Of a stretch of 7,111 nucleotides of DNA, positions 1 to 6,550 are shown piece by piece. The notes below the pieces were generated by a model, which did not search any database, had not been told where the DNA came from, and saw only the letters and a program-made list of their open reading frames with translations. The stretch's first letter is position 1, and each line of letters opens with the position of its first letter. The stretch spans positions 1-7,111 of the forward strand of contig PKDP01000143.1 of assembly GCA_002862585.1 (NCBI GenBank), in the 5' to 3' direction. This stretch comes from Flavobacteriales bacterium (lineage in GTDB: Bacteria > Bacteroidota > Bacteroidia > Flavobacteriales > UBA7312). The position numbers and the translations under genes are program-made.

Positions 1-120
1 ATCGCCAAGAAAATCATCTACAGGAATCTTTTCTGCAAACTCATTGTGTTTTAAATTTTCAATAGCTGGATCATTAGCTAACTCTGCTAATCCCTTCCAG
101 TATTTTTTTTGCTTAGTCAT
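1..120 (-). CDS. actB: ActB, alternative complex III iron-sulfur/molybdopterin-like subunit (N-terminal fragment)
   Basis: This is the first 40 codons of a gene that runs off the left edge, starting at the ATG at 120-118. The fragment has the start typical of the TAT-variant-translocated molybdopterin oxidoreductase family: KKYWKGLAELAND, then NEFAEKIPVDDFLGD. In alternative complex III, ActB is the large peripheral subunit on the periplasmic side. It carries iron-sulfur clusters and a molybdopterin-oxidoreductase-like fold that lacks the cofactor (family knowledge; none of that part is in the window). It follows actA after a 24-nt gap on the same strand, which is the standard actA-actB order and suggests one transcript. 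No Shine-Dalgarno sequence precedes the start. Identification rests on a short stretch plus context, but both agree. Confidence 0.85.
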   Translation of the reverse strand, partial: MTKQKKYWKGLAELANDPAIENLKHNEFAEKIPVDDFLGD

Positions 121-144
121 ATCTTAAACTAATTAATTTTTGAT

Positions 145-1383
145 TTAGTAGTGACACTTACCACACTCGAGACCGCCAATCGCCTCAACATTAAACGCCT
201 CACCAGGGTGGTTTTCCTTGAATTTAGCATGCATCTCCTCATAGTAGTCGTTGTCAGCAACGTTTACTTCTGTTTGTCTGTGACAATCAATACACCAACC
301 CATGGTCAATTCCGAATGCTGCTCAACAACTTCCATCTCTTCAATAGGTCCATGGCATTCTTGACATTCAATGCCACCTGCAACAACATGCTGAGAGTGG
401 TTGAAGTATGCTAAATCTGGTAGATTATGAATCCTTACCCACTTAATTGGTTTTTGCTCATAATCCTCAATGTATCTTCCTTTTTCAGGATCAAAGCCAA
501 CAGCGTCATAGATTTTTTGAATTTCTTCTTTTCCTGAAGGTCCTTCACTGATATATGTGTGGCAATTCATACATACGTTAGCTGATGGTATTGCAGCAGA
601 TTTTCCATGTCTAGCAGAGTGGTGACAATAGTTACAGTCAACACCGTTCATTCCTGCATGTAGCTTGTGAGAGAATGCAATTGGTTGCTCCGGTTTATAG
701 CCTTTAGTTACACCAACACCTACCATTAGGTTCCATGCTGAATTTAATCCAAAAACAGCTAATACTAATACTGTCAAAACAACAAGAGGTTTTCTTTCTA
801 AATATGAATTTAGCAATGAAACTGTTGAGGCAAAGAAATCTTGACTTTCTTCACCAGAAACATCCTTTAAAGTGTTTTTAATTTTCCATAGTCCTGCTAC
901 GACCAGCAATAAAACAATAGAAATGGTTAATATAATGTAGTCGGTTGTTTTGCTTTCATCAACTACTATACCACCATCAGATGCCGATGCAACAGCTACT
1001 GCTTGTTTTTCAGGAGCCTGGTCTATGTATGCTGAAATATTTACAACATCCTCGTCAGAATAATAAGGGAAAGCCGTCATTGGAGACTTGTTGTATTCTT
1101 CGTAAATGGCTATTGCGTCAGCATCACCTGAGGCGATTAACTCAGCAGAATTTTTAATCCATTTTATCAACCATTCTTCGGAATACTTATCGCTTACTCC
1201 TCGTAAAGCTGGACCAATTAGCTTGCTATCAATTTGATGACAAGCTGTACAATTTGCCTTATATAGCTTTTCACCTTCTTCAACGCTCTGCGAAAAAGAG
1301 GAAAAAGAGAATAGCGAGAACAGAAATGTTAATAAAAAAATTGAGAGAGATTGATACTTATCTAATCTAATAAATTCAGCCAT
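145..1383 (-). CDS. actA: ActA, six-heme cytochrome c subunit of alternative complex III (monoheme-pentaheme fusion)
   Basis: This is the membrane-anchored multiheme cytochrome c of alternative complex III, which takes electrons from quinol and passes them towards cytochrome oxidase on the periplasmic side. I start it at the ATG at 1383-1381, giving 412 residues. The longer frame begins with a TTG at 1434 that lies inside a promoter element. Residues 1-32 form a signal peptide ending SFSSFSQS. Residues 33-123 are a class I monoheme cytochrome domain with CTACH at 45-49 and a likely distal Met ligand at 102 (SPMTAFP). Transmembrane segments lie at about 149-166 and 199-217. The C-terminal pentaheme part has CxxCH motifs at 250 (CNYCH), 271 (CMNCH), 340 (CQECH), 364 (CIDCH) and 407 (CGKCH), and the protein ends one residue after the last heme motif. 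Extra histidines (for example FSHKLH and FNHSQH) could be distal ligands. It is the first gene of its operon, followed by actB. Confidence 0.9.
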   Translation of the reverse strand: MAEFIRLDKYQSLSIFLLTFLFSLFSFSSFSQSVEEGEKLYKANCTACHQIDSKLIGPALRGVSDKYSEEWLIKWIKNSAELIASGDADAIAIYEEYNKSPMTAFPYYSDEDVVNISAYIDQAPEKQAVAVASASDGGIVVDESKTTDYIILTISIVLLLVVAGLWKIKNTLKDVSGEESQDFFASTVSLLNSYLERKPLVVLTVLVLAVFGLNSAWNLMVGVGVTKGYKPEQPIAFSHKLHAGMNGVDCNYCHHSARHGKSAAIPSANVCMNCHTYISEGPSGKEEIQKIYDAVGFDPEKGRYIEDYEQKPIKWVRIHNLPDLAYFNHSQHVVAGGIECQECHGPIEEMEVVEQHSELTMGWCIDCHRQTEVNVADNDYYEEMHAKFKENHPGEAFNVEAIGGLECGKCHY

Positions 1384-1431
1384 ATTTATAAAATAATATT
1401 CAGTACAGAATTGAGCCACTTTTAACGTCCA

Positions 1432-1439
1432 CAAATGTA
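1432..1439 (-). promoter_or_regulatory. Bacteroidota -7 element, actA operon promoter
   Basis: The minus strand reads TACATTTG, an exact match to the Bacteroidota housekeeping -7 consensus TAnnTTTG. Transcription would start at about 1426-1428, giving a leader of roughly 45 nt before the actA ATG at 1383. No TTG is seen at the expected -33 spacing, so the upstream element is weak or absent and an activator may be needed. The same octamer is used in front of rimP. Confidence 0.6.
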
Positions 1440-1470
1440 GAACATTCCTAAATTTTTAGTGTCTTCTGCT

Positions 1471-1569
1471 TCATATTTTTACAGCAATTTATACTCATTC
1501 TAAATAAAGCTTCGTTTAATTATTATATCAATCTCAAATTCATATACTTACAGCAATAAATAATCTATC
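1471..1569. repeat. Imperfect 30-nt direct repeat between actA and the SPOR gene
   Basis: Positions 1471-1500 and 1540-1569 align without gaps at 23 of 30 bases, offset by 69 bp. The shared core is TTACAGCAAT (1479-1488 and 1548-1557), and both copies also begin with TCATAT. The right-hand core ends 8 bp before the SPOR-gene -7 element, and the left-hand core lies about 40 bp upstream of the actA -7 element. Paired binding sites for a regulator are possible but not shown. In such AT-rich DNA part of the match may be chance. Confidence 0.45.
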
Positions 1570-1573
1570 TTTG
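1566..1573 (+). promoter_or_regulatory. Bacteroidota -7 element, SPOR-gene promoter
   Basis: The plus strand reads TATCTTTG, a match to TAnnTTTG, ending only 4 bp before the ATG at 1578. Transcription would be expected to begin at or next to the ATG, so the mRNA would be leaderless or nearly so. No TTG is seen at the usual -33 spacing. Confidence 0.55.
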
Positions 1574-1577
1574 CCTT

Positions 1578-1976
1578 ATGAAAGCCTTATATATTTTTTG
1601 TATTTGCTTAATTAGCACTTCGGTTGTGTCGCAAAACACTGTAATTGATGACAAAAACGATAGCAGAATTGATAGTTTGATATCAAAACAAATTCAAATC
1701 AATAGCTTAAAGAAAGGTGTTGACGGCTTTAGAGTGCAAATTCATCACAACCAAAGTCAAAGCCGAGATGAATCACAAAAAGTAAGGGCCAGATTTTCAC
1801 AAGATTTTCCTCATCTTAAAACATATCTAGAGTTTAAATCACCTTACTACAAAATACAAGTTGGGGATTTTATAACTAGAATTGAGGCCTATAAAGTTCA
1901 GAAAGAAGTTAGCAAGAAATACAGAGGGACATATATTGTTCCGTCTATTGTGAATTTCGAATTAAATCAGGAGTAG
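1578..1976 (+). CDS. Small exported SPOR-domain protein
   Basis: This 132-residue protein probably binds peptidoglycan in the periplasm. SPOR domains bind glycan strands lacking stem peptides, typically at sites of division or remodelling (family knowledge). Residues 1-18 are a signal peptide (MKALYIFCICLISTSVVS) without a convincing lipobox. A short linker (about 19-48) follows, and the SPOR domain occupies about 49-127. It begins with GFRVQIHHNQS, contains the typical SPYYKIQVGDF (88-98), and ends with a YIVPSIVNF-like strand. There is no other domain, so it is a minimal secreted SPOR protein, a size common in flavobacteria. It is the only plus-strand gene here, divergent from actA and convergent with infB with 4 bp between stops. 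The precise cellular role is not known from the sequence. Confidence 0.85.
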   Translation: MKALYIFCICLISTSVVSQNTVIDDKNDSRIDSLISKQIQINSLKKGVDGFRVQIHHNQSQSRDESQKVRARFSQDFPHLKTYLEFKSPYYKIQVGDFITRIEAYKVQKEVSKKYRGTYIVPSIVNFELNQE

Positions 1977-1980
1977 AAGA

Positions 1981-4617
1981 TTAATTAAGAGTTTTCTTTA
2001 CCTCAACTTCTTCGAAACCTTCAACGATATCACCGACTTTTATATCATTGAAATTATTGATGCTTAACCCACACTCATAACCTACTGACACTTCTTTAAC
2101 ATCGTCTTTGAAACGTTTTAAAGTTGATAATTCACCTGAATAAACTACAATACCATCTCGGATTAATCGAATCTTGGTATTCCTGTTTATTTTACCGTCA
2201 AGAACGTAACAACCAGCGATTGTGCCAATTTTAGATATCTTAAATGTTTCTCTAATCTCAATGTTACAGACTACTTTCTCTTCAATGTCTGGCGACAACA
2301 TGCCTTCCATTGCTTTTTCAAGCTCTTCGATGGCATTATAGATTACTGAATACAATCTAATATCAATTTGTTCTTTTTCTGCAAGCTTTCGAGCATTGAC
2401 AGATGGGCGAACTTGGAAACCAATGATTACTGCGTCAGAGGCTGCTGCAAGCATAACGTCTGATTCAGAAATTTGACCTACAGACTTGTGTATAATATTA
2501 ACAGCAATTTGATCGGTTGATAGTTTTTGTAATGAGTCTGAAAGTGCTTCAATAGAACCATCAACATCTCCTTTTATGATAATGTTTAATTCTTTAAAGT
2601 CTCCTAAAGCTAATCGTCTACCTATTTCATCAAGCGTGATGTGTTTTTGTGTTCTTACCCCTTGCTCTCTTTGAAGCTGCATTCTTTTCGCGGCAATATT
2701 CTTAGCTTCACGTTCATCGTCCATCACGTTGAATTTATCACCTGCTTGTGCTGCCCCATTCAATCCTAATAGAACAGCTGGGGTTGATGGCCCCGCATCC
2801 TCCATTTTATTTTCTCTCTCGTCAAGTAAGGCTTTTACTTTACCAGAGAAACACCCTGCTAATACATAATCTCCTAATTTCAAAGTTCCAGATTCAACTA
2901 AAATGGTTGTAAGATATCCTTTACCCTTATCTAATGAGGCTTCGATAACTGTGCCAATAGCATTTTTATCTGGATTTGCCTTTAGGTCAAGTATTTCAGC
3001 TTCAAGTAACACTTTTTCTAAAAGTTCAGGTATTCCAAGACCTGTTTTTGCAGATATTTCTTGCGACTGAAACTTACCTCCCCAATCTTCCAACAACACA
3101 TTTTCATTAGCTAGTTGTTCTTTGATTTTATCTGGGTTTGCTGTTTCTCTATCAATCTTATTTAAAGCAAATACCATAGGTACACCAGCTGCTTGTGCGT
3201 GACTAATTGCCTCTTTTGTTTGCGGCATGACCTTATCATCAGCTGCAATAACTATAATTACTACATCCGTTACTTGTGCTCCACGGGCTCTCATCGCTGT
3301 AAAGGCTTCGTGACCTGGAGTATCTAAAAATGTAATTTTCTTTCCTTTAAGATCAACCTCATATGCTCCAACGTGCTGCGTTATACCACCGGCTTCGCCG
3401 CTAATAACGTTAGCATCTCTAATGAAGTCAAGTAAAGATGTTTTACCATGATCAACGTGACCCATTACTGTAACTATTGGTGCTCTTGACACTAAATTTT
3501 CTTCTGTATCTTCTTCTTGCTGTATGGATTCTTGTACTTCAGTTCCAACGAATTCGACAGTAAATCCAAATTCTTCAGCTACAATTGAAAGTGTTTCGGC
3601 ATCAAGTCTTTGGTTTTGAGTAACCATCATTCCTAATGAGAAACATGCTGAAATTATTTGAGTAGGCTCCACACTCATTAACTGAGCAAATTCTGCCGTA
3701 GTAACAAATTCTGTTACTTGTATTGTTTTGCTTTCTTCCTCTGATTTAATCAGATTAATTTCTTCCTGTTCTTTTCGAGCCTGCCTTTTTTCTCTTCTTA
3801 GTTTAGCTCCTTTATTCTTTCCTCCACTTTGAAGTTTAGCAAGATTTTCTCTTACTTGTTTTTGTATTTGTTCTGGGGTAAGCTCAACTCTTGGGGTAGT
3901 ATTTTGTTTCCCTCTGTTAGGGCGTCTGTCACGATTTCCTGAAGAAGTTGAAACTCGTTTTCTTTTCTTCTTCGTTTCTACGTTTGCCGAAGAAGATGCA
4001 ACGGGTTTCTTTTTCTTAGGTTTTTGAAACTTTGTTAAATCAATTTTTTCAGAAGAAACCAAAGTTGGTCCGTTTAATTTCTTAGCTCTTCCACGAATAA
4101 TAGTAGATTCTTCTGCTTTCTTTTCTTCGCTAGCCTCAGCTTCTTTTTTTTCTACTGAAGCTGGTTCTTTTGACTCAATTTTTACCTCCTCGACAGCTTT
4201 TGGCTCATCGGCTTTTGGAGGTTCAATATCTGCTTTTTCTACTTCAGGTGCTTCAACTTTTTCAGGCTCGACCTCTTTCTTCTTAACTTTTGGGTCAACT
4301 GTTTTTAATGGGGTAATGTCTACTTTTGAAACGATTTTGAGCCCCTCCATTTTAGGTGTTTCAACTTTAACCGTCTCTATTTCCTTCTTAACTTTTGGCT
4401 TTATGTCATCTTCAGCTTTCTTTAATTCTTTTGCTTCAGCTTTGACCTTTTTATCTGGTTGATACTCATCAACGAGTACTTCATATGTTTCAGGAGATAT
4501 CTTTGAATTTCTGTTCAAATCATCTATTCCCTTACTTTCTAAGAAATCTAAAATAGTATCTACACCTACATTAAATTCCTTAGCAACTTTTGATAGTCTT
4601 TGTGACACTCCTGACAT
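1981..4617 (-). CDS. infB: Translation initiation factor IF-2
   Basis: This cytoplasmic GTPase places initiator fMet-tRNA in the 30S P site and promotes joining of the 50S subunit. The 878-residue protein starts with an IF2 N-terminal helical domain (about 6-50). A long low-complexity linker (about 55-285) follows, first Lys/Glu/Pro/Val-rich and then Lys/Arg-rich. A second IF2N domain lies at about 300-355. The GTPase domain shows all its motifs: G1 GHVDHGKT 386-393, switch I GGITQHVG 410-417, G3 DTPGHEAF 432-439, G4 NKID 486-489 and G5 SAK 522-524. Domains II, III and the fMet-tRNA-binding C2 domain complete it to residue 878. Length is normal for Bacteroidota, where the linker varies. It follows nusA after 14 nt and ends 4 bp from the convergent SPOR gene. 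No Shine-Dalgarno sequence precedes the ATG. Confidence 0.98.
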   Translation of the reverse strand: MSGVSQRLSKVAKEFNVGVDTILDFLESKGIDDLNRNSKISPETYEVLVDEYQPDKKVKAEAKELKKAEDDIKPKVKKEIETVKVETPKMEGLKIVSKVDITPLKTVDPKVKKKEVEPEKVEAPEVEKADIEPPKADEPKAVEEVKIESKEPASVEKKEAEASEEKKAEESTIIRGRAKKLNGPTLVSSEKIDLTKFQKPKKKKPVASSSANVETKKKRKRVSTSSGNRDRRPNRGKQNTTPRVELTPEQIQKQVRENLAKLQSGGKNKGAKLRREKRQARKEQEEINLIKSEEESKTIQVTEFVTTAEFAQLMSVEPTQIISACFSLGMMVTQNQRLDAETLSIVAEEFGFTVEFVGTEVQESIQQEEDTEENLVSRAPIVTVMGHVDHGKTSLLDFIRDANVISGEAGGITQHVGAYEVDLKGKKITFLDTPGHEAFTAMRARGAQVTDVVIIVIAADDKVMPQTKEAISHAQAAGVPMVFALNKIDRETANPDKIKEQLANENVLLEDWGGKFQSQEISAKTGLGIPELLEKVLLEAEILDLKANPDKNAIGTVIEASLDKGKGYLTTILVESGTLKLGDYVLAGCFSGKVKALLDERENKMEDAGPSTPAVLLGLNGAAQAGDKFNVMDDEREAKNIAAKRMQLQREQGVRTQKHITLDEIGRRLALGDFKELNIIIKGDVDGSIEALSDSLQKLSTDQIAVNIIHKSVGQISESDVMLAAASDAVIIGFQVRPSVNARKLAEKEQIDIRLYSVIYNAIEELEKAMEGMLSPDIEEKVVCNIEIRETFKISKIGTIAGCYVLDGKINRNTKIRLIRDGIVVYSGELSTLKRFKDDVKEVSVGYECGLSINNFNDIKVGDIVEGFEEVEVKKTLN

Positions 4618-4631
4618 AATTTAATTTAAAG

Positions 4632-5867
4632 TTATTCGAGCTCTGCTTTTAAAATACTTAGTATTTCATTAACAGTCTCTTCTTCTAAATCTGTACGCTT
4701 AACAAGATCGGCTTTATCTAACTTAATGACATCTTTTGCTGTATCGCATCCAATCGATTTTAATTCATCGATTATCCACCCTTCTATTTCGTCTGTAAAT
4801 TCTGTTAATTCAACATCATCATCAGCTTCACCAATATTTCGATAAACATCTATTTCGTAGCCTGTAAGCATACTCGCTAATCTGATATTAAACCCACCTT
4901 TTCCAATTGCTAAAGATACTTGATCTGGGTGCAAATAAACATCTGCCTTACTTGTATCTTCATCCAATTGAATTGATGACACTTTAGCAGGATTTAGTGC
5001 CCTAGTAATAAATAACTGAATATTATCTGTATAGTTAATAACGTCAATGTTTTCATTTCTAAGCTCTCGTACAATTCCATGAATACGTGCGCCTTTCATT
5101 CCTACACATGCTCCTACAGGGTCAATTCTTTCATCATAAGATTCCACAGCTACTTTTGCTCTTTCTCCTGGAACACGTACAATTTTCTTGATAGTAATTA
5201 ATCCATCAAAAACTTCTGGCACTTCTTGATCAAAAAGACGTGCTAAAAATTCCGGTGCTGTTCTTGAAAGTACAATCAATGGGTTATGATTTCTCATCTC
5301 AACACTTTTCACTACGGCTCTTACTGTATCGCCTTTCTTGAAAAAGTCACTTGGAATGGCTTCAGACTTTGGCAGAATTAATTCATTCTCTTCACCGTCT
5401 AAAATTAAGATTTCGTTTCTCCAAACTTGATAAACTTCACCATTAATAATTTCGCCAATCCTATCTTCATATCTATCAAAAACTTCTTTTTTCTCAAGGT
5501 CTAAGATTCTTGAAGTTAGTGTTTGTCTTAATGAAAGCACTTGTCTTCTTCCAAAGTCTTCTAAAAAAACTTGTTCTGAAACTTCTTCTCCAATTTCAAA
5601 ATCTGGTTCAATCTTAATAGCGCCAGAATATGCTATTTGAAGATTTGGGTCTTCTATATCGGCATCGGCTACAATTTCTCTGTTTCTCCAGATTTCTAAA
5701 TCGCCTTTATCAATATTAATAATGACATCAATATTTTCATCAGTGCCGAATTGTTTAATCATAACACCTCTAAAAACATCTTCAAGAACGTTCATCATGG
5801 TCTCACGATCGATGTTCTTAAACTCCTTAAACTCTGAAAATGACTCAATTAGATTAGTTGCATTCAT
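4632..5867 (-). CDS. nusA: Transcription termination/antitermination factor NusA
   Basis: NusA binds RNA polymerase and nascent RNA. It promotes pausing and intrinsic termination, and takes part in antitermination on rRNA operons. The 411-residue protein has the N-terminal RNA-polymerase-binding domain (about 1-125), an S1 domain (about 134-202, ending in IVLSRTAPEFL), KH1 with GMKG at 256-259, and KH2 with IGKGGFNIRLA at 321-331. An acidic region and a helix-hairpin-helix-like C-terminal domain follow (about 352-411). At 411 residues it is shorter than the 495-residue E. coli protein, consistent with one C-terminal repeat instead of two. The ATG at 5867 lies 14 nt after the rimP stop. It sits between rimP and infB, the widely conserved order, and could regulate the operon through the leader hairpin upstream of rimP. 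Confidence 0.97.
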   Translation of the reverse strand: MNATNLIESFSEFKEFKNIDRETMMNVLEDVFRGVMIKQFGTDENIDVIINIDKGDLEIWRNREIVADADIEDPNLQIAYSGAIKIEPDFEIGEEVSEQVFLEDFGRRQVLSLRQTLTSRILDLEKKEVFDRYEDRIGEIINGEVYQVWRNEILILDGEENELILPKSEAIPSDFFKKGDTVRAVVKSVEMRNHNPLIVLSRTAPEFLARLFDQEVPEVFDGLITIKKIVRVPGERAKVAVESYDERIDPVGACVGMKGARIHGIVRELRNENIDVINYTDNIQLFITRALNPAKVSSIQLDEDTSKADVYLHPDQVSLAIGKGGFNIRLASMLTGYEIDVYRNIGEADDDVELTEFTDEIEGWIIDELKSIGCDTAKDVIKLDKADLVKRTDLEEETVNEILSILKAELE

Positions 5868-5881
5868 CTTTATGTAATTAT

Positions 5882-6346
5882 TTAAAATAAGATAACAATC
5901 TTCGTTTTGTCTATCTGTTCAAAACTAAAAGAATGTTGTTCAATAATATTTGTTTTCTTTTTTCCTACTTTTTCTTTGCGTGTAGTTTCAAGTGTGATAC
6001 CTTTACCTTCTTCAGCGTCAATCATCTTTCCGAAAAATTTCTTACCTTCTTTAAGAAAGACATTTACATTTTCACCAATATTCTTTTTGTATTGCTTAAA
6101 TACTTTAAAAGGCTCACTTAATCCAGCACTTGATACTAACAATGAGAAGTCTACTTCTTCTCTGTCAAAATTACCTTCAATATGTCTGCTAAGTTCAATA
6201 CAATTCTTAACGCTAATTCCATCGGTAGAGTCAATTAAAACTTCAATTTGATTTGATGGACTCATTTTAAATGACACTAAAAATACAGTGTCGCTTTTTG
6301 AAATGAACTCATCAATTAATTCTTTTACTTTCTCTTTACTTAGCAT
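5882..6346 (-). CDS. rimP: Ribosome maturation factor RimP
   Basis: RimP assists maturation of the 30S ribosomal subunit in the cytoplasm. The 154-residue length is standard. The N-terminal domain (about 1-83) has the family signatures IEVLIDSTDGISVKNCIELSRHI (34-56, abbreviated: VLID..GIS...C.ELSR.I) and DFSLLVSSAGLSEPF (67-80), where VSSAGL replaces the usual VSSPGL. The C-terminal SH3-like domain (about 85-154) is Lys-rich. It is the first gene of the rimP-nusA-infB operon. The ATG at 6346 is preceded by a leader of about 50 nt with a terminator-like hairpin and no Shine-Dalgarno sequence. Confidence 0.95.
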   Translation of the reverse strand: MLSKEKVKELIDEFISKSDTVFLVSFKMSPSNQIEVLIDSTDGISVKNCIELSRHIEGNFDREEVDFSLLVSSAGLSEPFKVFKQYKKNIGENVNVFLKEGKKFFGKMIDAEEGKGITLETTRKEKVGKKKTNIIEQHSFSFEQIDKTKIVILF

Positions 6347-6351
6347 AACTT

Positions 6352-6379
6352 AATAAAAGAAGGGGCTGCATGCCCCCTC
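6352..6379 (-). terminator. Terminator-like hairpin in the rimP leader (candidate attenuator)
   Basis: On the minus strand GAGGGGGC (6379-6372) pairs with GCCCCTTC (6366-6359) around the loop ATGCA. The stem is 8 bp with one G-U wobble. A U-rich tract UUUUAUU (6358-6352) follows immediately. This has the layout of an intrinsic terminator acting leftward. It lies between the rimP promoter and the rimP ATG, so most transcripts of rimP-nusA-infB would have to read through it. The plus strand lacks a T tract after the stem, so it is directional. An alternative is a backup terminator for the upstream gene or a 5' mRNA stabiliser. Confidence 0.65.
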
Positions 6380-6401
6380 ATAAATCAAATAATTTCAAGT
6401 G

Positions 6402-6431
6402 CAAATGTAATGTTTTTTAAAGAATATGCAA
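6402..6431 (-). promoter_or_regulatory. Promoter of the rimP-nusA-infB operon
   Basis: The minus strand carries TTG at 6431-6429 (within CTTTTG), a 19-bp spacer, and TACATTTG at 6409-6402. This matches the Bacteroidota consensus TTG-N19-TAnnTTTG at both elements and in spacing. The start site would be near 6396-6398, about 50 nt upstream of the rimP ATG. It is the best promoter match in the window. Confidence 0.75.
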
Positions 6432-6460
6432 AAGATGATTATTTTATTATTTCCTAGAAC

Positions 6461-6473
6461 TGGGTTAAACCCA
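6461..6473. promoter_or_regulatory. 13-bp palindrome upstream of the rimP promoter (possible operator)
   Basis: TGGGTT-A-AACCCA is a perfect inverted repeat of 6-bp arms around one base. It is centred about 70 bp upstream of the predicted rimP start site and 50 bp outside the T9SS gene terminator. The position fits an activator site, but no known regulator is recognised and chance is possible. Confidence 0.3.
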
Positions 6474-6518
6474 AAAATCTAAAATTATTAGCAACATACT
6501 TTGGCTACTAAACAGGGC

Positions 6519-6548
6519 AAAAAAAAACCCCAATTTTGGGGTTTTTTT
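6519..6548 (-). terminator. Intrinsic terminator of the T9SS cargo gene (bidirectional form)
   Basis: Seven A plus CCCC (6521-6531), the loop AATTTT, and GGGG plus seven T (6538-6548) form an 11-bp stem. The A run continues left to 6519, so the minus-strand transcript ends in nine U. It begins 2 bp after the stop codon at 6551-6553. By symmetry it would also stop plus-strand transcripts, although no plus-strand gene is seen to the left. Confidence 0.85.
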
Positions 6549-6550
6549 AA

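Noticed and set aside
151..414. 87-codon plus-strand open frame
   Set aside because: It lies wholly antisense to the heme-binding part of actA and has no recognisable domain or promoter. It is a shadow of a well-supported gene.
945..1157. 70-codon plus-strand open frame
   Set aside because: It is antisense to actA, with a composition unlike a real protein and no supporting signal.
1384..1434. 17-codon N-terminal extension of ActA starting at 1434
   Set aside because: It begins with TTG, which overlaps the TACATTTG promoter element, and would place a non-signal segment before the signal peptide. The ATG at 1383 gives a normal signal peptide.
2496..2510. A further TAACAGCAATTT sequence resembling the intergenic repeat core
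   Set aside because: It lies inside the infB coding sequence, is inexact, and is explained by the codons there, so it was not counted as a third regulatory copy.
5907..6251. Two overlapping plus-strand open frames (5907-6251 and 5933-6121)
   Set aside because: Both are antisense to rimP. Their Phe/Ser-rich composition is what the complement of a Lys/Glu-rich gene produces.
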